DNA of 64,000 bases from Acanthopleura granulata (GCA_016165875.1 JABBOT010000003.1:36706672-36770671); one strand, 5' to 3'. Numbered from the stretch's first letter, positions 12,601 to 25,655 are shown. Numbers and translations: made by a program. The notes: generated from the sequence alone by a model not told the origin.

Positions 12601-15347
12601 ATATGATTGAAGCCTACAATGTGTAATTAAGCTTCCCGGTGTAGAGCAAAGTCTTTCTCCGGGTGCTTCGGTAGATTTCCCCCACCCAACTCCCTTCCCA
12701 TATCTTTTATGGGGTCCCATATATAGAGAGACCGTATATAAACTTTAAATGTGAAACATCCTTGAGCATTAAACGTCAATACAAAAGACAAATCGAATAA
12801 ACACTGAAACCAGAAAAAATCTGCTTAATTATAATTCAGATTCAAGTTCGTTTTATACGCTTTAATTGTCCAATTGCTTGCGATGGCTGATCTGATCATT
12901 ATGACCCTATACCTGCTGCCTCTCATACTCACCGGGCTATACCCAGCAATCAAAAGACACTCGACTGATTTATAATTATGCCATTAGTCGTTTTGGGGGG
13001 AGGGGAAGTATAATCTTGTTTTGAATTCGTCATGGGTAGGGTCTGCGGGGTGGAGGTTAATTTATGGTGTTGACTGTTTTCACAACATATACATAACCTC
13101 GCAAATATTAGGTTGTGAGTTCAAATCCAAGAGCAAGCGCCGATAATTTTATCTCCCGATACTATCGGTGGTTCATGCAGTTCAGGTACCGGTCACAATA
13201 CCTGTGACAAGCAGTATACAGAGGCGTAACCATAAACATATGCTTATACTGTCTATGGGTCATTAATTGATATACCTCATGCATCATGTTAATTACAGTT
13301 ATATGATTTGAACAACACTGTACAAATACCTATAGCGATCAAATACGAATAACGGTAAGCGCCAGATGTGCATGGGATTAATTCTGCGTGGTTGATTTTC
13401 ATGTGGGTGTTCATTTGGTAAAGATGGACCATTCCAATGTATAATGTTCCGAATATATGTACATCAGGGCCTATGGGCTATTGGGCATGTACCGCATTTG
13501 TACAGTGTACAGGGCTGCATAACGGTAATAATGGACTGGCCCTGATTTTGCCCCCGCGGATTTTAGAACAATCCAATGACAGGGAGTTTGTTCGCACTTA
13601 CAAGGTACACAAACCTGGCGGATATTGATGCAGTTGCACTGGTAGAGGTACGCTGAGACCTTGCTTGGCACTGGTGTCCTCAGCTTGTAGTACGGTCGAC
13701 CTATATACACAGCGGTTTGGCCTCGTTTTGAACTCAACCGTGTTTAGATTCATCCCCCTGTATCTATCCTTAGTGCAGGGGTCCACGCCACCGTTAGCCC
13801 ACTTGTAGGTCAGGTTATAGTTTTAGCCAACCTAGAACTAACACTCTCGTAATATTAGTCACTTTGTGACATACAATTACGTTTAAACCATACTATTTCT
13901 GTTTTGTGTCAACTAGTGTTTATTTATACATTCAGTCCTTCTAGTGCGCACATAGGACTCTGAAAAGTCAGTGTTAGAAAGATATAAGTCTCGGAAGGCC
14001 TACACCGGCCTACACACAAACTAAAATGTGTCTAAGTTCACAAATTAAGACATACAGGCCTACATACATTCATCTATTTATAAATATCATTTATTTGTAT
14101 CAACAGTACGGTACACTATAGTAAGAAAAGTTACTAAAAAATGTTGAACATGCATGGTGAAAATTAACCCAAATGATAATTACAACGTGATTCTCTGATA
14201 CGCATGGCTTACTTCTCTATAATATATATATATAGGCTATAAATGACCAGTTTAACTATAGACATGAATTTAAACGATTGCTTGATTTTTTGAGACTATG
14301 AAAAACTTATTTAAGTACAGTGTTATAGGCAATCATTTTAATTTATTTCATTGCAATATTCTTAAAATCATTTCATTTCGTAGACTAAATATACATATGA
14401 TGTGTAACATTACGAAATATACCTGCCTCGCGATTTGACGAATTTGAGGCCATAGCCTTTGTGAAGCAGTTTTTAGGTGGATCGGGGGTGGGGGATGGGG
14501 GGTGGGGGGGGTGGGCTGAGACCTTGGTCTTCGAGCGGTTGTCAACTTCATAAATACCTAAGTACAGAGCGAATCGACTCCACAGCCCGTGCTATCACCC
14601 CCTACAAAAAGAAATGGTTTTACCCTCAGTAATAGGTCATCCTGACATCAACTGTACGATATATTAAGCGACTGAAACGAGTCACGGTCTGATGAATCGT
14701 AAATATACGCCGTAGCAATAACAGAGACTTTCAGTCAGCACTCGATCTTTGTTACCTTCCCAAAATTAAATTAAAATTTATCAGAGAAAATAAATAAAAG
14801 TCATGAAAGAACAACAACTAAATTTGATTTCAAGTTTGGGTACGATTATCCTAAAAGATACAATCAATTAAGTCTCCCTGGTATCCTCTGACTACTGATT
14901 CCAAATATGGCTTTCACTACATTGTTTGGCACTTTTTTACTGTGAGTAAAATGAAAATAAAGTTTGAGGTGCTGTGGTGGATTCTTTCTTGCTGTTAAAC
15001 ATGCTGTAACTATTTATATATATTTTTACATTATATACAGACACAGGCCTTGTACTACATATATAGGCTTATTCACATAGAACGTATCTGGACATGTAGC
15101 CATTAGAGGATGTTTATAGTATCCAAAAAGAATCTGTGACGTCCCTGTGCTTCAGCCTGTTCAGTATGATCCCAAAATTTCATGGTAGCATCTTAACATT
15201 TGCTTCCGTTTCAATCATTTGTAACAAATGCCAGAAAATAATGAACGTTATATTTGGAATCAGCACGAAATGGGCTTTTAAATGATACACACTTAGTTTA
15301 AATGTGGTCTGCGCAATATCAGTGTGATAGCCGATATCCACCATCCT
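12601..15347. other. Gene-free stretch
   Basis: No gene recognised. It contains a guanine-rich block at 14479-14518, listed separately. Confidence 0.5.
14479..14518 (+). other. G-rich block, G-quadruplex candidate
   Basis: At least four runs of four or more G separated by one to three bases on the plus strand. Confidence 0.6.
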
Positions 15348-15556
15348 ATGGCAAGCCGTTTCGGTCTTGCGGTATTTATTTAAGATATCTTGAATCATTT
15401 TCAGTTATCTGAAATTCATTTTAAGATATCTGAAATAAATTTCGAGCTGCACATATCAAACACACACAAAAACAACATTTCAGATATGTAGAAATGATTT
15501 CCAAATATCTGGAAATGAATTCAAGATATGTGACTTATGCCGAAACGGCTTGCCAT
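15348..15556. mobile_element. Foldback/MITE-like element with 17-bp terminal inverted repeats
   Basis: The ends ATGGCAAGCCGTTTCGG (15348-15364) and CCGAAACGGCTTGCCAT (15540-15556) are perfect inverted repeats. The inside is a run of imperfect ATATCT-GAAAT units in both orientations. It has no coding capacity, so it would be non-autonomous. Confidence 0.7.
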
Positions 15557-15607
15557 CCAAGTCCATTCCATGCAAGGCTCAAAATTATTATTATATAGGC
15601 CTGGACG

Positions 15608-15729
15608 CACTTGCACGAAGCCGTCTTGTACGTTACATGCACGTAACTACCATGGCAACCAGCTCTGTGTGTATTACGTGGTCATGGTAGCTGCGTGCTC
15701 GTAATGTTAAGAGGGTTTCGTGCAAGTGG
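15608..15729. mobile_element. Foldback element with long inverted arms
   Basis: CACTTGCACGAAGCCGTCTT at the left is mirrored by TTCGTGCAAGTG at the right. The similarity continues inward through a CTACCATG step, so roughly 50 bp of each end can pair. Only about 20 bp of loop remains. Confidence 0.7.
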
Positions 15730-18700
15730 TCCCGGGCCTCACGAATGTATGTTTCCGCTCTTCCACAAAGAACATGCAAACTCTCAGTCATCAAGTCCAC
15801 GATATCCTTGTCCTACTTATACAGCTTTGCGTAGGGCCATTTTTAGTGAGGTGTATGTCGGGATTTTATGTGCATGACGACTCAGATGACATTAAGGGCA
15901 CTTGAGCAATTTACACGAAATCTGACCCAGACCAATCCGAATCAAGAAAACCAAATTAAATGCATGTATGCAAAACTTATGCTAGGAATAAGCCTGTTTT
16001 CAAATTTGATCCCAGTTTTCATAAATGGATAACTCGTAAAGCTCCTTCCCACCTTAAACAAAAGGAGCCAAAATTGGTTATTTCCCGGTACTTTACGTCA
16101 CAGCCCGAAACCGCGTATTAGGGTGGTTTTTATATACTTGTACGCGTGGACCGCTGATCAGCCTTATCCATGCCTAGCCCCATATTAAAATGATCTCAGC
16201 GGATATACTTGGGTTTAGAAGTATGCGGTCTCATAACACTTTGGTAGTACACAAGCACGGCGGCGTCAAACACAAAAGACAGCGAGCTTTTACTGCGATT
16301 TAGACCCATTTCCAGCCCGTCAGAGCCAAATTGTCATTGAACTTGAACCCAATTTTTTTTTTACAAAAATCAGGCAGAATTCAGAGCAGTCGTTTCAGAG
16401 TAACCATAACCAGTAAGAATCGTGGAATTCATTAAATATGGAATTGAACACTTATGCACGGATCAGGCTGGCTAGATCTGAGGTCTCAGTGTATCCTGTG
16501 AGTTTCGGGACTTCAGACGAGTTTGTGCCATGTCCTACTACGTGATATATACCTACAGATTTGCGGTCAGTTTCAAGACTTAACTCTTTAAGCAATAAAA
16601 ACTGTTATTTTGTGATATTTTCAGCTACTTTTTGTTAGAAAATAACGAGTTTACACCTCTGTTACTGAAGTCAGCTGAAATCAAGACACCGTGTGAAATG
16701 TTTGCTGTTTCCGCTTATTGAAACTATGTAGCGGACTTGTAGGCGAAAAGAAACTTTCAAGAAACGTATTAGAGTAGTCTCCCCTGAAATACCTAGTTTG
16801 CACAGATGTACGTGTAATAAAAACACACATATTTGAAAACCATCACCATGTCTGCAGCCTCGTCACTGGCAAGACCACCACAGCAGTTTCATTTAGTGGT
16901 ATATACCTCAGTTTTGCAACCTTGGCCATTTTGCACTCGGTAATGTTGATAATCGTTCGCTATCTTACTTCAGCTGGCTGGAGGGCCTCCTCCCACCATA
17001 ATGCTGGCCCCTGTTGCATAAGTAAAATTTTTGCAACCCACAATTTCATCGTAGAGTAAAATAAGGTTAGTACAGCTTTTCAGGTGAAGTTTTGTGCAAG
17101 CTTACTTGTACTAGGGCAAATGTAGTCCACCTCCATCCACCCACCCTTACTTAAAGATTTTTTACTTCCATGATCATGCCATAGGTTTTATGGCAATTCT
17201 CACCGATTCATTGTTTCCCCATCACTGCCCGCACCAGTGCATCATTTTCCCCGGCACTAGAACTCATTACTTTCTTTTTTGCCAGAAATTCTCAAAAAAG
17301 ATGAGATTATCTAGCAAAATAATGATAATGAAAATTGTTCTCATTCAGCGTGCACCCATTTTCCAAAATATTATGACATGAAACAAGGAATCAGTGGGTG
17401 CAGGAGGAAACCAGTGTGCTCTGACCAAAGCAACAACCCCTTGCCAGGTGATTGACAAATCACTAACTAAGCATTAAAAGCTGTGTTCGAACACACAACC
17501 TCATTGGTCAAAGGTCTGACAGTCACAATACTGCTAAGCCAGCATTTTAACCCAGCAGGATCTCAGCCAGAGAGGGCCCAGCTTGTAAGGTAGTGATGCC
17601 TTCAACAGAATCCAAGGTCATATTGAAACAATGCTTCACGGCAGAAGGTTAGTCTTCTAGTTCTGTGAATCACAAATTGATATCCTACAAAGTGTTTCAG
17701 CATTTTGGTTAACGCTGCTAGGTTGAACGCTGAAACAGGAATGAATGATTATGGCGTAACACCAACAGAGGAGGTGCCACAACTGCCGTTTAAAGTTGCC
17801 TTCATTCTCATCTTGGTCAGAACACAATACAGTGTCTCCTCGCACAGACTTACACCCAGGACTCTTCATCCATTGCTTCCAAATGCATCATAATATTTTG
17901 GATAACTGGTTATATTGTACATGTGTATTCACTTTTCATCATCATTATTCAGCCAAAAGTGTAATAATAAATCCCAATGCAGGGGGTAAAATGATGTGGG
18001 GGCAGTAGCATGGAACAACAAATCAAGTGTGAATGGCCTTCAGTCATCTCCTGAGTCACATAGTGGCTTTGAGTGATCATGACACATTCACGTCTTGGGG
18101 AGGATAAACGACAACACATTTCTCAGACATTTCACTTCAGCAAAATTTGTAATACTGAAACTTCATGTGGAATGGAGCACATCAAGAAAAATGACATGGT
18201 CACGCATACTGATGTGCTCTTGAAATTGTTATGTGATTTACTATCAACATAATTTCATGTGCTGTCAAAAAGAACACTATCCTGACAGATCATAGGTTGC
18301 CAATACTTCAGTCTTCAGCTTGGACTGAACTGCTGCCACCCACTCATAATGCACTCTGTACACACATGAACAAAACTCTTATGATAAAAGACGTATGTGT
18401 ATCACCTTTAATAAAATTTCTGAAGACAACAGTCTTATAAATGTGACAAGGTGACATGTTAGTTCTGGCCAGTAACATCATTTTACAAGATAACAAAAAG
18501 CAACTACATGTAAAAGTATTAAAAGCAGCAGTATCAAGAAAGCTTCTACTTATGTACAAGTTTAACACATACCCCAAATGACCTAAAACTGCATCCATGA
18601 ATACCTGTAAGTTCCTAATTTTTTCTGATTCTGAGAGTTCTGTTGATCTTAGAAAGGTGTTTTGAGGTTTACTTGGTAGGAAGGATCTACTGCTGAGAAA

Positions 18701-18850
18701 ATGTATATTTTAATATTTTATGGCATTGATTTGCCTCCAAATATGCACGTTTAGGAGGTGAAATTTTAGGTTATTTAGGGTATACTGAACCTCTGACGTA
18801 TCCAATAATCAGTCACAGATATCACCACTACTTTATCGGTTAAAACTTTT
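15730..18850. other. Gene-free stretch downstream of FAM162
   Basis: No gene recognised. Near 17470-17560 there is a degenerate tRNA-like segment (minus strand GGTTGTGTGTTCGAACAC), probably an old SINE of another family. Confidence 0.45.
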
Positions 18851-21800
18851 TTAAGACTTGTCTTTTTTGGCTCTCTCGTTAATTTGCTGATGCCACAGCA
18901 TGTTTTCTTTCTCAAGACTGTTACCCTCTCTGGCAGATTTTCGACCCCAGTAAATCATAACAATACAGCCAATTACAGTCCACACTCCCATCCAAATGTT
19001 GACTCGAATACGAAAAACATCCTTCGCCCTTTTCATCTTGGCATACCTATTAAAGATACAATGTCGACAGCACTTTAGATCGAGTCAAATTTATCCAAAA
19101 AAAAAACAAAACCCACAAACATTTGTATGTACACTCGCACCTGAACACGAAAAAACATCCTTACATGCAAAGGATCAGTCCTTTAACCAGTCTAAAAATA
19201 TGAAAATATGGAGCGCTGATAAATATAGATATAATACATGCAGAGCAGTTTCACCAGGTTTGTCTCAGTCGACTGATAAACCCTCCATAATAGGTTTTGT
19301 GTACGGTATTTATGATATGATGTAACAGAGTTCAACATGTATCCTGGTGATTTCTGCAGGAGTCATTAAAATGAATCAAAAATTATATAACCCTCCAAAT
19401 TTAAATTATATTGTGCATAAACTGTTCCTTGAACAAAAACTGTGTTGATTTGTTTATTTATTTGATTGGTGTTTTGACGCCGTACTCAAGAATATTTCAC
19501 TTATACGACGGCAGCAGCATTTTGGTGGGAGGAAACCGGGCAGAGCACTGGGGAAACCCACGACCATTCGCAGGTTGCTGGCAGACCTTCCCACGTACGG
19601 TCAGAGAGGAAGCCAGCATGGGCTGGACTTGAACTCATAGTGACCGCACTGGTGGGAGGCTTCGGGTCACTGTGCTGCGATAGCGCGCCAGCTGACTGAG
19701 TAAACTCTGTTGACACATTTTCTTCTTAAAGGTGACCTCTTGTGGTTCTATTTTTCACTACTTACCCTAACTGTTCTACTTTTTCAACTATCTCTGCAAC
19801 CAATATTTTGAAACATTCTGCCAGAATTAGGGGGTGTAGAGAAATAATCTGCATTGTTTCATGAAGCTCACATCTTTAATGACACTAACAAGTCATTTTT
19901 ATCATCATTTTCATAATCACTGAATTCTTAAATTACACTGAAAAAATTGCTTTGGTGGTTGAAAAGGTTGCAGATTTACAGTAACTGGATTATATACCTG
20001 GGATGGTAACAAAAGAAATGCATGTGCTGTGTGTTTTTACTTGTAAAAAATAAAAACATATTTAACACCAAATATTCAGCGAAGAAAAGCTCAAATTGCT
20101 TTTGTTTTCTACCCTCGCATGGCACTAGTGTGCCAAATCTGTGTGATGTAACTGTGGCATTTCCAGTTTTGAGGCACAATGTTTTCACTCTGTATACTGG
20201 ATCTAAACACTTCACCTCCAAATGGCTAGAGCATAATTTAGAGTGCTTACTCAGTTCCAAATGGTTACGTCGCATGGCACTTATCCATTTTTGTGGAACA
20301 GAGGGTCCAAAGGGAAGGCATGAAAACAAATCCCATTGTAATTTGGTGTGTAATTAGGACAGTTGATTTCTGTATATACCGCCATTATGATGTCATACAC
20401 TAGGGGAGCATCAAGGGCAGATAAGCGTGTAGAGACTGTTGGTCTTGAAGAAATGTGTATTTTTAAAACCGTAGTAAGTTTTATTCTTTAAATCATTTCA
20501 GCTTCGAGTTTAATATACCTCTAGCATATACAGTCGAAATTTTGCATGAAAAAATTGATCAACCGGGACAGTTCACCTTTAAGTGTGTTTTGAAAGACCT
20601 ACTGGAGCCAACAATACTCTGATATAAATTAGAAAAGTACTTACGGCACAGTCTCTGGTATCTCCCCTAACGAGGAGTATGTTTTTGACCACACCAAGAT
20701 TTTTCTGTCAAAGTTTGATGGTCTATGCACCATTTCTGGGGCTACAAAAAGAAAGCAAGAGTTACTCAAGCCTTATAAGACAGGCTACAATGATTTTTGA
20801 AAGTAGTTAAGACCTACTTGAGTTCAGGCAGAAATCAGACAGAATTTTTCCATTTGTATGAAAGGGGCCTTACGGAAGAGAACTTACATCATAAAGTTTG
20901 AGGATGTGTAACACTATTTATTCAGTGTACCTAATATGTTCTCAGAATTCAAATATTTGTCAGTTTCTGCACAATTTCCTTGTGATGACTTCAGCATAAT
21001 CCTGATGCAACACTGCATAAGTTACATATAAAAAGCATTCGAGACCACACATCCCAGTGTCATTACTCTTTAACTGTACCTTTTCTGACAATACCAGATA
21101 GCATATTTGACAAGTTAAAAACCAGTGCTCCGTTCATGTAGTTCATATTACTGATGTTTCAGTGACTTCCTTGGTTTAGAACAGCGACACTTCCCCCTGA
21201 CAAGAGAACTGGCTGACCAGGATTAGTGCCTTTATTATAGCTGGCTATTCCTGTGCCATTACAGGTGAATGGATGTGCATTATGGAAGCATGAGTTTTAA
21301 GTGTCCATGTGAGTACTCTTTTATTGTGTGCACTTTAAAATCACGCCAGGGCTCTGGCTGAATGAGCAAACCAATGGATTGATCAGAAGTTTACGATTTC
21401 TAGAGCAATGTGGTTCGGCCATAGAAAGTAATTCTCAGGTAACTGACAAGGTGCAGTGGCTTCCCACCTGAGTCCTTCCTTTCACCTGTTACCTGCGCCC
21501 ATAACCTCTGCAGTGTACCATCAGATATATTATAAAAACATCAAACATACATCATGACACAACATACATCATGACACAACATACATCATGACTATTTTTT
21601 TTTCTTTTCTTTTCACTTCTTTTTTCCATTTCATTGAAATGTAACTGTTACATGACGTCAATAAAAGTAAACAAAAAAACATTATGTCAACTAATCTTGT
21701 TCAACGTAAATATCAACCGAGTAAGAAATAAAAATTCCAAACAACATACTCGGGGTATCGGAGTAGACTCGAAAGGGCGATCTTGGTTTACATAACGATA

Positions 21801-21960
21801 CCCTCACAGACGGATGCACGGCCGTTGTTGTTGTAAGACTTGGAACATGATACAGACGAGTCGAAATACCAGCTGATCTGGCTGTTGCCCCACAAGACAG
21901 TGCATTAGATGTACGTTTTGCCACCAGCCTTAAGCCGTATCTGGCGGCACTGATTTTCAT
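18851..21960 (-). CDS. FAM162 (UPF0389) family mitochondrial membrane protein, complete
   Basis: Three coding exons on the minus strand: 21960-21750 (ATG start), 20741-20645 and 19046-18851 (TAA stop). All junctions are GT-AG (donors GTATGT and GTAAGT) and the phases agree, giving 167 residues against about 154 in human FAM162A. The N-terminal 70 residues are rich in Arg, Ser and Thr without acidic residues until the end, typical of a mitochondrial targeting peptide. Exon 2 encodes the family signature HRPSNFDRKILVWSKTYSS...EIPETV. Exon 3 encodes RIRVNIWMGVWTVIGCIVMI, a single membrane segment, and a charged tail. Vertebrate FAM162A is a hypoxia-responsive mitochondrial protein linked to cell death; whether that holds here is unknown. 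It is divergent from ZUP1, with 2.5 kb between the start codons. Confidence 0.92.
19452..19701 (-). mobile_element. SINE, full length, inside FAM162 intron 2
   Basis: Runs from the tail complement through CGCCGTACTCAAGAATATTT and GGTGGGAGGAAACCGGGCAG to the head (GCGATAGCGCGCCAGCTGAC). It lies in the same orientation as the host gene. Confidence 0.9.
21546..21592. repeat. 17-bp tandem repeat, three units
   Basis: ACATACATCATGACACA is repeated almost exactly, followed by a T-rich run. It lies just after the 3' side of FAM162 exon 1, in the first intron. Confidence 0.85.
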
Positions 21961-22095
21961 CTCTCCTCTTGCGACCTTTCTCTGCCGGGAAGCTTCTGTC
22001 GTCTGCTTCGGTTATCAAGAACCAAGTACTCGATGTTGTGGTTTGACAAATGTGTTTTGTTGATGAAGGGCACACGTCTTGTTAGCCATTCGTTC

Positions 22096-22224
22096 ATTGG
22101 TTGAAGCGTGACATTGTCACATAAAAGCTCAGGCTATTGGCTAACTGATCAATCGGTGAGGTTGCCTTACTCTTTTATTTGATTGGTCATTGGTTCTTGT
22201 GAAAATATCGAGATATTTCATTGG
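22096..22224. promoter_or_regulatory. Divergent promoter region with five ATTGG (inverted CCAAT) boxes
   Basis: ATTGG occurs at 22096, 22136, 22182, 22189 and 22220, all in the same orientation, within 130 bp. This lies 136-264 bp upstream of the FAM162 start codon and upstream of ZUP1 on the other side. ATTGG/CCAAT boxes are the binding site of NF-Y and are common in divergent housekeeping promoters. Transcription start sites cannot be read directly; assigning this region to both genes is inference. Confidence 0.5.
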
Positions 22225-24410
22225 ATAATGAGCATTACATCATACCCGCGCATATTAAATCAGCAACATGGAAGCGACAACGCGATGATACAGTCGGTTT
22301 TGTGGATTTTGTCTACCGAATAACCCCGCAGATCATCGGTATGGGCCTCTGTGACCCTTGTGGGAACGCGACACGATCCGCAGCAGCATTTTCTGTTCTC
22401 CACAGTCAAGGCCTCGTGCATCACGTTGTATTTCCTAGATCAAAATTGAAAATGAATCGGCCCACGAAGCTTTGAACTGTTAAGTGTTGTGTTGTGTTGT
22501 GCGGAGAGTGTTAGTGTCAGTGATAGCTCTTGTCTCACGTTTATTTGCCCCCGCAGAAAAATCAAATTACCTGGGTGAAGGCGTAAAAAGGGATAAACAT
22601 GACAGAAGACTATATTCTAATCTGTCGTACTGTCACGAACGTCATTGTAGTTGAATAGGTGGATTTGCAAAGTAAATAGCGGTGTTGATCCCCCCCCCCC
22701 CCACCGTATAGTTTCCCCTGCGGGGATTTTAATTGAAATGTAAAAGAGCTGCATGTACTACTACTAGTACAGCTACTACAGTTACACTGGACACATTAAA
22801 ACTTAAGCATTTTTAAGGCACAATGACTGTGGAACTAGAGTAGCTATTTAACAAAGAAATAAGACATTATCTTGGTGGACCCCATTGTGTATTGCAATTA
22901 ATATTATCCCCAGGTGGCTATTTCACTCTGAGACTGGGCTGGTCGTATCCTAGCCACAGAGACAAGCAATGATAGAGCTTAGGCGCTTTTACCCCAAGTC
23001 AAATAAGTCCTTTCTGAACGATGAAGTCCAAAACTGGTGTGAACTATGGCTCTTGTCTCTCAGCACGGCAGGACGCACAACAGTCCACGTAAATTCCACT
23101 CGGTGTTTCCTGTGTGTGTAAATTCATGTGGTATTATGTACATGTAAATATGTTACTTTGTAGCTGTCTGAATGCGTTGATGTGTTGTTTTTAGTTAGGT
23201 GAAGCATTATAGAAGCAGGCTGTGGCCACTGTTTTGTCATGCTTTAATCATTTTTTGATACACTCCCATAGGGCCTGCAGTGCAAGTTCAGCACAGTAGT
23301 AAAAAGAATACATACAGCATAGATTAGATACATTTTTCTTGGAAATTTGCTCTGTCCTCGAACCAGCATCTCTTACTTGATCATGCATGATTGCGATTTG
23401 CTAAGTTAATATAACATGATGCCCTTTTTTAAGTTGTTGGAAAACAGATGGAACTGTACCATCAGGAAGTTGTATCATTGAACATAAGAAGTGAACTATT
23501 GTTTCAAATGAACTATAGATTTTAAATTTCAAAGGTAAAAGGAATTGGAGATTAAGCCAAAGAATTTGAGCTGCCTGTCTTTAGACTTTTCTTGGTCCTG
23601 ATTCTAAAGGCATGAGGCAAGAGCACAAGCACAGTTTGCTTTGCTGTCTATACTGTGACTGGAAGGATCATTGTGCATGGTGTCCTCTGAGAGGTGACAG
23701 GACCAGCCCTAGAAATAATTTGTCATTGAAACCAGCCTGCTATTGGCAGGCAAGATGTTATTCCCCAAGTAAAAGAAACTAAGAAACAAAAGTATCATTT
23801 TATTTTTAAAATGTAAGATACAGTGAAATATGTACAGGTAGTAATGCTGACTGTGCACAGTCATTGCTACCATTATGGTTTCATGTTTGTGTTTTTGACA
23901 CGAGAAAATGAGGAATTATGATGTATTCTCGTTATTGATGATTAAAAGGTGGTATTGTTGGACCTCAGAGTTCTCTGTGGAAAAATATATACTTCCAGTA
24001 TACATGTGAGGTATTGCAGTTATTTGTGCGCAGTGCAGGCAAGGTTTCAATATCTGAATCCTTTACACAGGCTCTGATGGTTAAGGTTCTTGACGAATGA
24101 GGTCCAGTACTCGAATCTAGCCCTTGCTGATTTTGTTGAGGCTTTCAGTCAGGAGGTTGGTCAGGTATGTTGCAAAAAGGAGGTGGTTTTTAATACTCTA
24201 TGCACTCCTGTTTGATTCACACATAAAATGGACCGCTGTCATTGACGTAAACATTTGTTTAGTGTGATGTTGAGAAAAAATGAAGTATAAATAAACAAAT
24301 TGTGGGAACTGGTATTCTGTATATTCTCTCCATAAGGTGTTGTATTTACATGTATGCATGTGTCGTGTAGACAAAGCAAAACAGTCTGAGCCTGCTTTTC
24401 TCCTTTCCAG
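22225..24410. other. Probable ZUP1 5' untranslated exon and first intron
   Basis: The ZUP1 coding exon begins at an acceptor, so at least one non-coding exon must lie here. I could not place it. A poly-C run lies at about 22689-22702, and a tRNA-like degenerate segment (TACTCGAATC) near 24070-24130. Confidence 0.4.
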
Positions 24411-25655
24411 GCTGATTCCAGAAGGACCCTCCAAGTGTCCATCGTCAGACGTCAATCCATGCCATGGCTGAGGGTGGCATTCCATCCTGCTATAATTGTG
24501 TAATCTGTGGTCAGGATGGCCTCAGCGAACACGAGATGAGGACACATGTTCTGTTGGAACACGTGGAGGCGTCTGTGTGCTGTCCTTTCTGCGACATCCA
24601 CGGCAGTTCAGTGGAGGAAATAGAAGACCACATGTACTTGGAACATCTAGAACTACTGAGTCCGAATAAGAGACAGAGCAGCGATGGAGGCGAGGCAGAT
24701 TACCCTAGAGCGGATTCTGCCAGCTCACAAGACAGATCTAGTTTTAAAAAGGGGAAAAAGGCCCCTTATGTAAATTTGGAGTATTTTAATAAGAGTTTAG
24801 TGGACATAACAAAAGATGGTGGTAAATTATTTTCGGGTAGTAAAGGGCAGGTAATTCCTGTTGTACATAAGAGGTCAGACTGCGAGGGAGATTTGGGCCA
24901 GAATATGGCGACACCTGACCTGCCAGATACAATGATGGCTGAGTCGTCAGCCCTGGAGAGAATGGAGTTTGTGAACGCGGAGACTGGGGAGAAGATGTAC
25001 AAACTTCCTGTCATTCATGTGATGTCCAACCCTGACAGTCAGCAAAACAAGATGTCTTCCCTAGCCAGTAAAAGAGCGCGGCTTTCTTTAGACGTTTTGC
25101 CATGCAACAAAAACTCTCCTCCCAAGCCAACTGGTGATACGTCAAGCTCTACCAGTTCAGGTTCTGATTTTCACTGCCCATTATGCAAATTCACCACATC
25201 GTCAGAAGCGGAAATTCAACGTCACGTTAACGTGTCACACTTGGATGTGTTAAGTCCTGCCAAGCCCAGCGGCAGTGGGAGTATAGAGGGCCCAGGGTTT
25301 AGTCAGATAGAGAATGGAGCAAGTGCCGACAGTGAACAGTTCATGGAGATTGTCCCAGAAGGTGAACCCATCCCAAGTACAAGTCACCTGGCCTTTGAGT
25401 GCCCCATATGTAACATGCATTTGGAGTCGAGTTTGTCTCTTGAACTCCACGTCAACTCGAAACATTCAGATGTTCTTAGTCCAGATGTTCCTGCCAGTGA
25501 GTCCGACTCAGTCCTGGCTGAAGCTACGACGAGTTGTGCCATGGATGACGACAGGCTATGCCCTGTCTGTAATGCTCATATACCTGACCCTGTTGCTATG
25601 ACAACGCATGTAGAAGGCCATTTTTCTTCTGAGCAGATTCCTGGGCCGTCAGAAG
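24411..25655 (+). CDS. ZUP1: ZUP1 first coding exon: five C2H2 fingers
   Basis: The acceptor CTCCTTTCCAG ends at 24410, followed by 53 nt of untranslated leader, then ATG at 24464. Zinc ligands are C12/C15/H28/H33, C40/C43/H56/H61, C238/C241/H254/H259, C313/C316/H329/H334 and C366/C369/H382/H386. After fingers 2, 3 and 4 comes the same linker, LELLSP, LDVLSP or SDVLSP, a trace of internal duplication. An out-of-frame upstream ATG at 24459 opens a 14-codon frame (TAA at 24501-24503) that overlaps the true start. Confidence 0.93.

Noticed and set aside
12341..12626. Two overlapping plus-strand frames of 88-89 codons
   Set aside because: They read through a SINE; the same peptide (CVLRRTQEYF-like) appears wherever the SINE occurs.
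17657..18008. Overlapping short frames on both strands
   Set aside because: No motif and no splice phase fit to a neighbouring gene.
21691..21749. Extension of the FAM162 first exon frame beyond 21750
   Set aside because: The consensus donor GTATGT at 21749 and the phase fit to the next exon show this is intron.
22221..22475. Open frame of 84 codons between FAM162 and ZUP1
   Set aside because: No recognisable motif, and it overlaps the likely promoter region; probably chance.
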